A DNA stretch of 64,000 bases from Caenimonas soli. Lineage in GTDB: Bacteria > Pseudomonadota > Gammaproteobacteria > Burkholderiales > Burkholderiaceae_C. Positions 1-8,242 of this stretch are shown piece by piece. The notes below the pieces were generated by a model, which did not search any database, was not told the origin of the DNA, and saw nothing but the letters and a program-made list of their open reading frames with translations. A program made the position numbers and the translations under genes. The stretch is from positions 93,536-157,535 of the forward strand of contig NZ_JABJVV010000014.1 in NCBI RefSeq assembly GCF_013155545.1. The letters are read 5' to 3'. Numbering within the stretch: position 1 is the stretch's first letter; each line of letters begins with the position of its first letter.

Positions 1-1528
1 GGTGCTCGCTGACGTTGCCGCGGAAAGCGGGCTTGAGCACCACCAGCGCCTTCACCGTTTCGCCGCGCTTGCCGTCCGGCACGGCGATGACGCAGGCCTC
101 GTGGATCGCGGGGTGTTCGTACATGGCGCTTTCCACCTCGGCCGGCCAGACCTTGTAGCCCGATGCGTTGATCATCCGCTTCAAGCGGTCGCGCATGAAG
201 AAGTAGCCTTCCTCGTCCATCATGGCCAGGTCACCGGTGCGAAAGAAGCGCTTGCCTTCGATCTCGACGAAGGACTCCCGGTCCGCCTCGGGTTTGTTCC
301 AGTAGCCCTTCATGACCTGCTCGCCGTGGGTCACCAGCTCGCCTACTTCGCCTTGCGGCAATTCCTTCAACGTGGCGGGATCGATGATGCGTGAATCAAC
401 GCCTTGCGTGGGAATGCCCAGGCACTGGCGCTTGCCGCGCGCCAGCGGGTTCGCATGCAGGAAGGCGGCGGTTTCGCTGAGTCCATAGGCTTCGTTGTAC
501 GAGAGGCCGTAGCGCTGCGCCAGCATGGCCGATACCGCCTCGGGCATGGCCGCACCTCCGCCGGATAGCAGGGCGAGGCTGGAGAGATCGCGCTGCTGCG
601 TCTGGGGCTGTGAGAACAAGTCCAACACCATCGCCGGTGGCGCGGTCCAGACCGTGACGCGATGGCGCTCGATCAGCCGTGCCGCCACGGCCGCGTTCCA
701 GCGCGGCATCATCACAGCCGTCGCGCCCAGCACGATGGGCATGTTCATGCCGTTCTGCAGGCCCAGCATGTGGAACAGGGGCGCCACGGCGAGCACCACT
801 GTCTCGGCGTTCAAGCCCTTCCACACCTGCGAGGAGGCGAGGGAGGCCAGCACCGTGGCGTGCGTGTGCATGCAGCCCTTGGGATGGCCGGTGGTGCCGG
901 AGGTGTACGGCAGGACTGCCAAGTCCTCGGGATCGCGCTGCAACGCCGCGCCGATGGGCACGCAGGCCAGGGCTTCATCGAAGCCATGGAACCGCGGGCC
1001 GGGCAATGGCTGGCGCGGGATCGCGACCCATTCGGGTACTTCGTCCGCCATGCGATCGGGCCCCAAGGCATCGCTGTAGGCGTGGACGATGGCGACTTCG
1101 AACGCGTCGGGGTCCAGGTTCGGCAGCAGCTCCTGCGCGACGAATGCGACGCGCGCACCGCTGTCCTGCGCGTAGTAGCGCACCTCAGCCGCCTTGCTCA
1201 TCGGATTGACGGGCACGACGACCGCTCCGGCGCGCAGGATGGCATAGAAGGCGACCACGAACTGCGGGCAGTTCTGGCTGGCCAGAAGCACCCGATCGCC
1301 CGGGGCCACGCCCAGGCATCGCTGCAAGAACGCAGCCACCGCGTCCACCTGCTGTTTGAGCTGCGCGTAGGTGGTTTTGGAACCGCAATAGACGATGGCG
1401 GGCTTGTCCGGGTAACGTCGCGCCGCCACGTCCAGGTACTCGGGCAACGTGGTCCGAGGCACGAGCAGATCGCGGGCCACGCCCTTGGGCCAGAAGCGGA
1501 AATGAGGGGCGCCGGCCCGAGTCGTCAT
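1..1528 (-). CDS. Acyl-CoA synthetase (AMP-binding), 3'-partial
   Basis: Adenylate-forming ligase that activates a carboxylic acid to its CoA thioester in the cytoplasm. The minus-strand frame opens at ATG 1528 and stays open for 509 codons until it leaves the window, so the extreme C-terminus is missing. Visible motifs are the phosphate loop YTSGTTGHPKG (about residue 207), the YGLSETAAF adenine motif, GELVTHGEQVMKGYWNKP, and the hinge region RLKRMINASGYKVWPAEVE. The start overlaps the stop of the upstream acyl-CoA dehydrogenase in an ATGA, so the two are translationally coupled. The substrate is not deducible; context points to the acid degraded by this operon. It is one of six ligases in the window. 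Confidence 0.9.
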   Translation of the reverse strand, partial: MTTRAGAPHFRFWPKGVARDLLVPRTTLPEYLDVAARRYPDKPAIVYCGSKTTYAQLKQQVDAVAAFLQRCLGVAPGDRVLLASQNCPQFVVAFYAILRAGAVVVPVNPMSKAAEVRYYAQDSGARVAFVAQELLPNLDPDAFEVAIVHAYSDALGPDRMADEVPEWVAIPRQPLPGPRFHGFDEALACVPIGAALQRDPEDLAVLPYTSGTTGHPKGCMHTHATVLASLASSQVWKGLNAETVVLAVAPLFHMLGLQNGMNMPIVLGATAVMMPRWNAAVAARLIERHRVTVWTAPPAMVLDLFSQPQTQQRDLSSLALLSGGGAAMPEAVSAMLAQRYGLSYNEAYGLSETAAFLHANPLARGKRQCLGIPTQGVDSRIIDPATLKELPQGEVGELVTHGEQVMKGYWNKPEADRESFVEIEGKRFFRTGDLAMMDEEGYFFMRDRLKRMINASGYKVWPAEVESAMYEHPAIHEACVIAVPDGKRGETVKALVVLKPAFRGNVSEH

Positions 1529-2655
1529 CTCTTCTCCAAAGCCCGGGCGATGAGTTCCTTCATCACCTCGTTGGCACCGCCCAGGATGCGTGTCACGCGC
1601 ATGTCGGCGTACAGGCGGGCGATGGGGTACTCGTTCATGAAGCCGTAGCCGCCGTGCAGCTGCAGGCACTCGTCGATGATCCGGCAGCAGGTGTCCGTGG
1701 TCCACCACTTGGCCATGGCGGCCGTGGTGGCGTCCAGCTCGCCCTTCATCAGGCGCGCGATGCAGTCGTCCACGAAGGCCTGCGCGGCGCGTGCCTGCGT
1801 CTCGCATTCGGCGAGCTTGAAGCGCGTGTTCTGCAGCGCCATCAGGGGCTGGCCGAATACCTGGCGGTCGCGCACATACGCGAGGGTTTCGTCGAGCGCG
1901 CGGCGCATCGTCGCCACCGCGCCCACGGCGATCAGCATGCGCTCGCGCGGCAGCTGCTGCATCAGCTGCACGAAGCCCCGGCCTTCCTCGCCCAGCAGGT
2001 GGCTCGCCGGGACCTTCACGTCGTCGAAGAACAGCTCGCAGGTGTCCAGTGTCTTTTGCCCCAGCTTGTCCAGCAGCGGCCCGCGGCGGAAGCCCTCGGC
2101 GCCCTCGGCTTCCAGCACCAGCAGCGAGATGCCCTTGGCGCCCGCCTCGCTGCCCGTCTTCACAGCCACCACGATCAGGTTGGCGTGCAGGCCATTGGTG
2201 ATGAAGGTCTTGGCGCCCCGGATGCGCCAATGCTCGCCTTCGAGCGTGGCCTGGGTGCGGATGCGCTGCAGGTCGCTGCCCGTGCCGGGTTCGCTCATGG
2301 CGATCGCGGCGACCAGCTCCCCCGTGGCCATCTTCGGCAGCCAGCGCTTTTTCTGCGCCTGCGTGCCATAGGCCAGGATGTAGTGCGCGACGATCCCGCT
2401 GTGCACGTTGTTGCTGAAGGCCTGCGACATGGTGTACATCTGCTCCTCGCAGATCACCGCCTCGTGCAGGAAGTTGCCGCCGCCGCCGCCGAACTCATCC
2501 GGCACGGCCGCACAGAGCAGGCCGGCCGCGCCGGCCTTGTTCCAGATCTCGCGTTCGGCATGGTGCTGCGCGCGCCAGCGCATCTCGTTGGGCACGCACT
2601 CGCGCTCGAAGAAGCGGCGCGCGCTGTCGCGCAGCATCTCCAGCTCTTCGTTCAT
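1525..2655 (-). CDS. Acyl-CoA dehydrogenase, LCAD/isovaleryl-type
   Basis: FAD-dependent alpha,beta-dehydrogenation of an acyl-CoA, passing electrons to ETF. The 376-residue length is normal for the family. Visible features are MSEPGTGSDLQ (flavin/substrate loop), the C-terminal LHGGYGFMNEYP, and ILGGANEVMKELIAR. The last motif resembles long-chain acyl-CoA dehydrogenases (GGTNEIMKELIAR), where the catalytic base is not in this segment but in the ER of a helix matching LPRERMLIA here. ATG 2655 was chosen; an in-frame GTG at 2670, just behind an ACTGGA, is an alternative giving five more residues. The gene starts about 20 bp after the SDR stop and overlaps the next ligase by 4 bp. Confidence 0.9.
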   Translation of the reverse strand: MNEELEMLRDSARRFFERECVPNEMRWRAQHHAEREIWNKAGAAGLLCAAVPDEFGGGGGNFLHEAVICEEQMYTMSQAFSNNVHSGIVAHYILAYGTQAQKKRWLPKMATGELVAAIAMSEPGTGSDLQRIRTQATLEGEHWRIRGAKTFITNGLHANLIVVAVKTGSEAGAKGISLLVLEAEGAEGFRRGPLLDKLGQKTLDTCELFFDDVKVPASHLLGEEGRGFVQLMQQLPRERMLIAVGAVATMRRALDETLAYVRDRQVFGQPLMALQNTRFKLAECETQARAAQAFVDDCIARLMKGELDATTAAMAKWWTTDTCCRIIDECLQLHGGYGFMNEYPIARLYADMRVTRILGGANEVMKELIARALEKR

Positions 2656-2675
2656 CCACGCGCGCGTCACTCCAG

Positions 2676-3503
2676 TCACGGCCGCCCGCCTCCGCAGACC
2701 AGCACCTGGCCGCTGACGTAGTTGGATTCGGGAATGCAGAACAGGTACACCGCCCCCGCGGCTTCCTCGGGCGTGCCGCCGCGGCCCAGCGGAATCATGG
2801 CCTCGGCATTCTTCAGGATCTGCGGGTTCACACCCACGCGGATCTGCTGGCCGGCGATGTCGATACTGGCCCCCGCCTCGGCGTCTGCCTCGGTCAAACG
2901 CGTCTTGATCAGCCCGAAGGCGACGCTGTTGACGTTGACCTTGTAGCGGCCCCATTCCTTGGCCATGGCCTTGGTCAGGCCGTTGATGCCGGCCTTGGCC
3001 GCCGCGTAGTTGGCCTGGCCCGCGTTGCCGTACACGCCCGAGGTCGAGGAGATGTTGACGACTTTGCGGAAAACGTCGCGGCCTGCCTCGGATTCCCGCC
3101 GCGCGGCGTCGCGGATGAAGGCCGAGGCGGCGCGCAGGATGCGGAACGGCGCCGTGAGGTGCACCGCCAGCATCGCTTCCCACTGCTCGTCGGTCATCTT
3201 CTGCACCACGTTGTCCCAGGTGTAGCCCGCGTTGTTGACGACGATGTCGATCCCGCCAAAAACCTCCAGGGCAGTGGCGACGAAGCGATCGGCGAAACCG
3301 CTGTCGGTCACGCTGCCGGCGCACGCGACGGCCTGGCCGCCCGCGGCCTTTATCTCGGCCACGACCTGCGACGCCGGTTCGGCATCCAGGTCGTTGATGA
3401 CGAGGCGGGCGCCTTCGCCGGCCAGCTTGAGGGCGATCTCGCGGCCGATGCCGCGGCCGGAGCCGGAGACCAGCGCCACCTTGCCTTCGAGTTTTCTGTC
3501 CAT
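2676..3503 (-). CDS. Short-chain dehydrogenase/reductase, probable 3-hydroxyacyl-CoA dehydrogenase
   Basis: NAD(P)-dependent SDR of 275 residues. The cofactor motif SGSGRGIG lies at residues 13-20, NNAG at 90-93, and the catalytic Ser (around 152-154), Tyr166 and Lys170 in NYAAAK are all present. A long insert (DAARRESEAGRD) precedes the catalytic serine, as in SDRs that act on bulky CoA esters. Its position between the hydratase genes and an acyl-CoA dehydrogenase makes oxidation of a 3-hydroxyacyl-CoA the most likely step, which is an inference. It is separated by 12 bp from the MaoC gene upstream and belongs to the same transcription unit. Confidence 0.88.
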   Translation of the reverse strand: MDRKLEGKVALVSGSGRGIGREIALKLAGEGARLVINDLDAEPASQVVAEIKAAGGQAVACAGSVTDSGFADRFVATALEVFGGIDIVVNNAGYTWDNVVQKMTDEQWEAMLAVHLTAPFRILRAASAFIRDAARRESEAGRDVFRKVVNISSTSGVYGNAGQANYAAAKAGINGLTKAMAKEWGRYKVNVNSVAFGLIKTRLTEADAEAGASIDIAGQQIRVGVNPQILKNAEAMIPLGRGGTPEEAAGAVYLFCIPESNYVSGQVLVCGGGRP

Positions 3504-3515
3504 GGGATGCTACTT

Positions 3516-3956
3516 TCAGTGTTGCGGCCAGGCGATCAGCGCCTCGCCGGTGAGTTTCTGGACGCCGGTTTGGCTGGTGGTGGCCAGGCGCAGGCGCACA
3601 TAAGGTTGTCCGTCCTGCGCGAATTTCTCGGCGACAGTGCCGGTGCAGGTGATGCGTTCGCCCACATGGGTGATGGCAACGAAGCGAAGGGCCAGCGAAC
3701 GGATGGCCTGTTGCGGGACCCAGTTGGTGAGCAATCGCCCGAGCCAGGCCGCGGACAGCATGCCGTGCGCGAACACGTCGGGCATGCCGGCGGCTTTCGC
3801 GAAGTCGATGTCCACGTGGATCGGGTTGTGGTCACCCGAGGCGCCGCAATACAGCGCCAGGTCCAGGCGCGAGATGGGCGGCAGCTCCAGCGGCGGCAAT
3901 GCATCGCCGGCTTGCAGGGCGTCCCACGAGGGGAGTCGTTGGATGGGATTAGCCAT
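3516..3956 (-). CDS. MaoC-family (R)-hydratase/dehydratase subunit
   Basis: Hotdog-fold hydratase of 146 residues. It carries the hydratase-2 signature YCGASGDHNPIHVD (around residue 37), with the catalytic Asp and His, followed by FAHGML. It overlaps the preceding FAS1-like gene by 8 bp. Such pairs usually form a heterodimer in which this subunit supplies the catalytic residues and the partner binds the acyl chain. The likely reaction is hydration of a trans-2-enoyl-CoA to the (R)-3-hydroxyacyl-CoA within this operon's beta-oxidation cycle. Function is assigned from family and context; the substrate is unknown. Confidence 0.87.
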   Translation of the reverse strand: MANPIQRLPSWDALQAGDALPPLELPPISRLDLALYCGASGDHNPIHVDIDFAKAAGMPDVFAHGMLSAAWLGRLLTNWVPQQAIRSLALRFVAITHVGERITCTGTVAEKFAQDGQPYVRLRLATTSQTGVQKLTGEALIAWPQH

Positions 3957-4392
3957 TGCGCACCACCGATACGCAGCGCAGTTCCGCGACCAGTTCAGCG
4001 CGTTGGTTGGTCACGCGGGTCTTGCGCACCACGAATTCCAGCGCGCCATCCTTCTTGTCGTAGATGTCGGCGATCTGCTGGCTGAAGCTCAGCTTGTCGC
4101 CGGCGTAGGCCATGGCGTAGTAGCTGAAGCCCTGCTCGCCATGCAGCAGCCGGCGATAGTCCATGCCCAGCAATTCGCGAATGGCTGCGGGGTTGGGCGA
4201 CTCCATCTCCAGGCAGAAGAGGAACGTGGGCGGCACCGGCAGGCCAGGGTGGCCGGCGGCGCGCGCCGCTTCCTCGTCGAGGTAGATGGGGTCGGTCTGG
4301 CCTGTGGCCTTGGCGTAGAAGCGCAGCCGCCCTGGTTCCACGTTGACCTGGAACGGTGGCAGCGTATGGCCGATGTACTGCTTGTCGATCAT
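3949..4392 (-). CDS. FAS1-like dehydratase domain protein (MaoC partner subunit)
   Basis: A 147-residue protein of the N-terminal MaoC/FAS1-like dehydratase type. Recognisable elements are RFYAKATGQTDPIYLDEEAA near residue 23 and VPPTFLF near residue 54. It overlaps the start of the catalytic MaoC gene by 8 bp, so equimolar synthesis and a heterodimer similar to HadA/HadB or ChsH1/ChsH2 are expected. It lies 9 bp downstream of the thiolase gene. It probably binds the acyl part of the enoyl-CoA and has no independent catalytic motif that I can identify. Confidence 0.82.
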   Translation of the reverse strand: MIDKQYIGHTLPPFQVNVEPGRLRFYAKATGQTDPIYLDEEAARAAGHPGLPVPPTFLFCLEMESPNPAAIRELLGMDYRRLLHGEQGFSYYAMAYAGDKLSFSQQIADIYDKKDGALEFVVRKTRVTNQRAELVAELRCVSVVRNG

Positions 4393-4401
4393 CGCGGACC
4401 T

Positions 4402-5595
4402 CTAGACGGCTTGGTACAGCGTCACCACGCAGGCGCCGCCCAGGCCCAGGTTGTGCTGCAGCGCCAACCGCGCACCTTCCACCTGGCGCTGCTCGGCCTG
4501 GCCGCGCAGTTGCCACACGAGTTCCGAACACTGCGCCAGGCCGGTTGCGCCCAGGGGATGGCCCTTGGACAGCAGCCCGCCCGAGGGGTTGGTGACCACG
4601 CGGCCGCCGTAGGTGTTGTCGCCCTCGATGATGAAGCGCTCGGCCGTGCCCTCGGGTGTCAGGCCCAGCGCCTCATAGGTGATCAGCTCGTTGGCGGTGA
4701 AGCAGTCGTGCAGTTCCACCACATCCAGCTCCTCGGGCCCGATACCGGCTGCTTCATACACCTGCCTCGCGGCCGCTACCGTCATGTCGTAGCCCACCAC
4801 TTTGCGCATGTCGCCGCTCTCGAAGGTGGAGGGCGTGTCGGTGGTCATGGCCTGTGCCGCGATGACGACGCGCATGTCGAGGTTGTGCTTCTTCGCGAAC
4901 TCCGCCGAGCAGACGATGGCGGCGGCCGCGCCGCAGGTCGGCGGGCAGCATTGGAAGCGGGTGAGCGGATCGAACACCGGGGCCGAGGCCATCACTTCGT
5001 CCAGCGTCAGCGTCTGGCGAAACACCGCCAGCGGGTTGCGCGCGGCGTGCTGGCGCGCCTTGACCGAGATGCGGCCGAAGGTGTCCTTGCGGATGCCGTA
5101 CTGCGCCATGTAGTCGCGGCCGGCGCCGCCGAAGAACTGCGCGGCACGTGGCGTGGCGGGATCGAAACCTTGCTTGTCCTTCATCACTTCGGCGAAGCGG
5201 GCCATCGGCGAGGGCCGGTCGTCGTAGGCGCCTTTCAGCGCGCCCGGCTGCATCTGCTCGAAGCCCAGCGCGATGGCGCATTCCACCATGCCGCTCTCGA
5301 CGGCCTGGCGCGCCAGGAACAGCGCACTGGACCCGGTCGAGCAGTTGTTGTTGAGATTGAAGACCGGGATGCCGGTCAGGCCCACGCCGTAGATGGCGGC
5401 CTGGCCAGCGGTCGAGTCGCCGTAGACGTAGCCGACGTAGGCCTGCTGGACGAGGGAGTAGTCCACACCGGCATCATCCAGCGCCAGCTTGGCGGCCCGC
5501 GCGCCCATGACCGTGTACGGATCGCTGGCGCCCGGCTTGGTGAAGGGGATCATGCCCACGCCGACCACGTGGACGGGGCGCTGCATACGTGTCAT
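4402..5595 (-). CDS. SCP-x/lipid-transfer-protein-type thiolase
   Basis: Degradative thiolase of 397 residues related to sterol carrier protein x thiolases and bacterial Ltp enzymes, which cleave 3-ketoacyl-CoAs including alpha-methyl-branched ones. The nucleophilic Cys85 lies in NNNCSTGSSAL, with His296 in ELHDCF and His346 in KGHPLGATG. The C-terminal HNLGLGGACVV has glycine where classical thiolases have the second cysteine, as is usual for the SCP-x group. No DUF35 OB-fold partner gene is visible next to it, although many homologues have one. A 128-bp gap upstream carries one copy of the tandem operator described separately. Confidence 0.88.
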   Translation of the reverse strand: MTRMQRPVHVVGVGMIPFTKPGASDPYTVMGARAAKLALDDAGVDYSLVQQAYVGYVYGDSTAGQAAIYGVGLTGIPVFNLNNNCSTGSSALFLARQAVESGMVECAIALGFEQMQPGALKGAYDDRPSPMARFAEVMKDKQGFDPATPRAAQFFGGAGRDYMAQYGIRKDTFGRISVKARQHAARNPLAVFRQTLTLDEVMASAPVFDPLTRFQCCPPTCGAAAAIVCSAEFAKKHNLDMRVVIAAQAMTTDTPSTFESGDMRKVVGYDMTVAAARQVYEAAGIGPEELDVVELHDCFTANELITYEALGLTPEGTAERFIIEGDNTYGGRVVTNPSGGLLSKGHPLGATGLAQCSELVWQLRGQAEQRQVEGARLALQHNLGLGGACVVTLYQAV

Positions 5596-5657
5596 TCGAT
5601 ACTCCTGAAAGGGTGTGGCCGATGGGAAGAAGTCTCCGTCTTTGGCCTCGATGGCTC

Positions 5658-5691
5658 AATCGCGGAACGGACCAAAGCGATTGGCAGAAAC
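5658..5691 (+). promoter_or_regulatory. Tandem 22-bp-spaced operator, copy 3 (before thiolase)
   Basis: Half-sites AATCGCGGAAC (from 5658) and ATTGGCAGAAAC (from 5680) start exactly 22 bp apart in the 128-bp gap upstream of the thiolase gene. The second half sits in CCAAAGCGATTGGC, which also occurs at 17289-17302. The spacing of two helical turns and the neighbouring AraC-family gene suggest an AraC-type activator site. The first half-site is the weakest of the three copies. Confidence 0.5.
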
Positions 5692-5723
5692 AATCAGGCC
5701 GTGCAGCGCTGCGGCCCGGCTCT

Positions 5724-7280
5724 TTAGTTGACCTGTCGCGCACTGCCGCGCCAGAACGGCTCGCGCAGCACGGTCTTCAGCACCTTGCCTGCCGGCGACA
5801 GCGGCAGGGCATCTTGAAACTCGATGCTCTTGGGGCATTTGTAGCCGGCCAGGCTGCCGCGGCAATGCGCGCGAAGCACCTCGTCGCTGGTCGACTCGCC
5901 CGGTCGCAGCACGACGATGGCGTGCACCGCTTCGCCCCATTCGGCGCTTGGGATGCCGATGACGGCGCAGGCTGCCACCGCAGGATGGCGCGACAACGCC
6001 CCCTCGACCTCGGCGGAATACACGTTCTCGCCGCCGCTGATGATCATGTCCTTGACGCGGTCGACGATGTGCACGTAACCGGCGTCGTCCATGAAGCCGC
6101 CGTCGCCCGTGACGAGCCAGCCATCGCGCAAGGCGGCGCGGGTCTCTGCTGGCTTGCTCCAATATCCCTGCATGACGTTGGCGCCGCGGATCGTGATCTC
6201 GCCCACCGTGTTGCGCGGAACTTCGCGGCCGTCGGCATCGACCACGCGCACTTCGTTGCCATAGCACACACGCCCCGCGGCCAGCTCACGCGGTCCCAGC
6301 GAAATGCCGTCGCGCCAGCGGTACGGCCCGTTGCTACAGGCCGTGGCTGCGGTTTCGGTCATGCCGTAGGCGCTCTGGAACCCGCAGTCCGGCAGCGCCT
6401 TCATCGCGCGCTCCAGCAGCCCGGGCGAGATCGGCGACGCGCCGTGGATGATGCGGTCGAGGTGGCGCAGGTTGCACGACGGGAAGGAGGGGTGGTCCAG
6501 CAGCATCTGCAGCATGCTGGGCACCAGCACAACGTCCGTGACCTTCTCGTCTTGCAGCGTTGTGAGCACGGCCTCGGGGCGGAACGCCGGCAGCAGCACG
6601 CTGGTCGATCCTGTCACGAACTGCGATACCACACGCCCCAGCCCCGCGACGTGGAACAGCGGCGCCACCAGCAGGGTCGCGGCGCGGGCCGGGTTCGGCA
6701 CTTCGGCCATGCGCGCCACCGACGAGATCCAGAAATTCGCGTGCGACAGCATCACGCCTTTGGGCGTGCCGGTCGTGCCGCCGGTGTAGAGAATTGCAGC
6801 CAGTATTTCGCCGCAGGGGCGGGCGTCTTCCAGTGGCTCGCCATCGGCGATCAGGTCTTCCCAGGCCAGCAGTCCGGCAGGCGTGGTTTGTTCACCGGCG
6901 TGGATGATCGGGCCGAGCTCCGGCGCCAAGGTCTTCAGCCCGGGTACCAAAGGCACGAAAGTGTCGTCAACGACCAGCGCGCGCACGCCGCAGTCGTTGA
7001 GCGCATAGGCGATCTCGGGCGCGCTCCAGCGCGTGTTCAGAGGGCAGGCCACCGCTCCCAGCCACCAGGCGGCGAGCAGGCCTTCGACATAGCGGTCGCT
7101 GTTTTGCGCCAGCAGCGCGACGCGGTCGCCGCCCGATACGCCGAGCCGCGCCAGCGCGCCGGCCAGCCGGGCGACGCGGCCCGCCAGTACGGAGAAGCTG
7201 GTGCGGCGCTGGCCGAAGACGGTGGCCACGGCCCCCGGATGCTGCTGGAGCGCGCGGTGCAGGCCCTGCGTCAGGTACAT
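5724..7280 (-). CDS. Acyl-CoA synthetase (AMP-binding)
   Basis: Cytoplasmic adenylate-forming ligase of 518 residues. It shows the phosphate loop YTGGTTGTPKGVMLSH (about residue 166), YGMTETAATA, ITIRGANVMQGYWSKP, DGWLVTGDGG, the hinge DRVKDMIISGGENVYSAEVE, and the catalytic lysine in LSPAGKVLK. It overlaps the flavoprotein gene upstream by 10 bp. Its N-terminus, YLTQGLHRALQ, is almost the same as that of the ligase at 15701-17230, so the two are paralogues inside one gene cluster. This suggests activation of two related acids, or of an intermediate re-entering the pathway. Confidence 0.9.
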   Translation of the reverse strand: MYLTQGLHRALQQHPGAVATVFGQRRTSFSVLAGRVARLAGALARLGVSGGDRVALLAQNSDRYVEGLLAAWWLGAVACPLNTRWSAPEIAYALNDCGVRALVVDDTFVPLVPGLKTLAPELGPIIHAGEQTTPAGLLAWEDLIADGEPLEDARPCGEILAAILYTGGTTGTPKGVMLSHANFWISSVARMAEVPNPARAATLLVAPLFHVAGLGRVVSQFVTGSTSVLLPAFRPEAVLTTLQDEKVTDVVLVPSMLQMLLDHPSFPSCNLRHLDRIIHGASPISPGLLERAMKALPDCGFQSAYGMTETAATACSNGPYRWRDGISLGPRELAAGRVCYGNEVRVVDADGREVPRNTVGEITIRGANVMQGYWSKPAETRAALRDGWLVTGDGGFMDDAGYVHIVDRVKDMIISGGENVYSAEVEGALSRHPAVAACAVIGIPSAEWGEAVHAIVVLRPGESTSDEVLRAHCRGSLAGYKCPKSIEFQDALPLSPAGKVLKTVLREPFWRGSARQVN

Positions 7281-8233
7281 GCCAGTGCCTCCAGGCTCAG
7301 GCGTTCGCGCGCCGCCCGGTATTCGCGCTGCAGCCGCGCCACCAACGCCCCGGCGGGCAGCACTTCGTCGATCGCGCCTATGCCCTGGCCGCAGCCCCAG
7401 ATGTCCTTCCAGGGTTTGACGCGGTCGGTGCCGAAATTCATCTTGCTGGCGTCGCTGTGCGGCAGCGCGTCGGGATCCAGCCCCGCCCGCACGACGGAGC
7501 CTCGCAGATAGTTGCCGTGCACGCCGGTGAACAGGTTGGAATAGACGATGTCGCGGCTGCTGCTCTCCACGATCATCTGCTTGTACGCCTCGTCGGCGCG
7601 GGCCTCCTCGGTGGCAATGAAGGCCGAGCCGATGTAGCCGAAGTCCGCCCCTGCCGCCTGCGCGGCCAGGATGGCGTCGCCCGACGCGATGGCACCGCTC
7701 AAGGCCAGCGGCCCCTGGAACCAGCGGCGGATTTCCTGCACCAGCGGGAACGGGCTGGTGGTGCCCGCGTGCCCCCCGGCACCCGCGGCCACCGCGACCA
7801 GGCCATCGGCGCCCTTCTCCACGGCCTTGCGGGCGAAGCGGTCATCGATCACGTCGTGCAGCACGATGCCGCCCCAGCCGTGCACCGCATCGTTGATCTC
7901 GGGGCGCGCGCCCAGCGAGGTGATGATGATCGGCGTCTTGTACCTGGCGCAGACTTCCATGTCGCGGTCCAGCCGGTCGTTGCTCTTGTGCACGATCTGG
8001 TTGATGGCATAAGGGGCTGCCGGCGACTCCGGATGGGCGCGGTCGTGCGCGGCCAGCGCTTCGGTGATCTCGGCCAGCCACTCGTCCAGCAGCTCGGCGG
8101 GACGCGCGTTCAGCGCCGGCATCGAGCCGACGATGCCGGCCTTGCACTGCGCGATTACCAGGCGCGGCGTGCTGATGATGAACAGCGGCGCGGCGATGAC
8201 CGGCAAGCGCAGCTTCTTGAACGAGGGATGCAT
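7271..8233 (-). CDS. Nitronate monooxygenase/2-nitropropane-dioxygenase-family flavoprotein
   Basis: FMN-binding TIM-barrel protein of 320 residues. The family's AGAGGHAG motif (about residue 153) holds the catalytic histidine of class I nitronate monooxygenases, and GAIASGDAILAAQAAGADFGYIG forms the phosphate-binding part. In catabolic operons, members of this family are often only distantly related to true nitronate oxidases. A role as an enoyl-reductase-like or monooxygenase step is possible, and I cannot choose. It is 9 bp downstream of the solute-binding-protein gene and overlaps the ligase gene by 10 bp, so it is clearly part of the operon. Confidence 0.82.
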   Translation of the reverse strand: MHPSFKKLRLPVIAAPLFIISTPRLVIAQCKAGIVGSMPALNARPAELLDEWLAEITEALAAHDRAHPESPAAPYAINQIVHKSNDRLDRDMEVCARYKTPIIITSLGARPEINDAVHGWGGIVLHDVIDDRFARKAVEKGADGLVAVAAGAGGHAGTTSPFPLVQEIRRWFQGPLALSGAIASGDAILAAQAAGADFGYIGSAFIATEEARADEAYKQMIVESSSRDIVYSNLFTGVHGNYLRGSVVRAGLDPDALPHSDASKMNFGTDRVKPWKDIWGCGQGIGAIDEVLPAGALVARLQREYRAARERLSLEALACT

Positions 8234-8242
8234 GATGCTGTC

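Noticed and set aside
1525..3324. A 599-codon minus-strand frame that appears to fuse an arginine-rich protein to the acyl-CoA dehydrogenase
   Set aside because: The first part is an antisense-like low-complexity frame lying over the SDR gene; the dehydrogenase alone starts at 2655.
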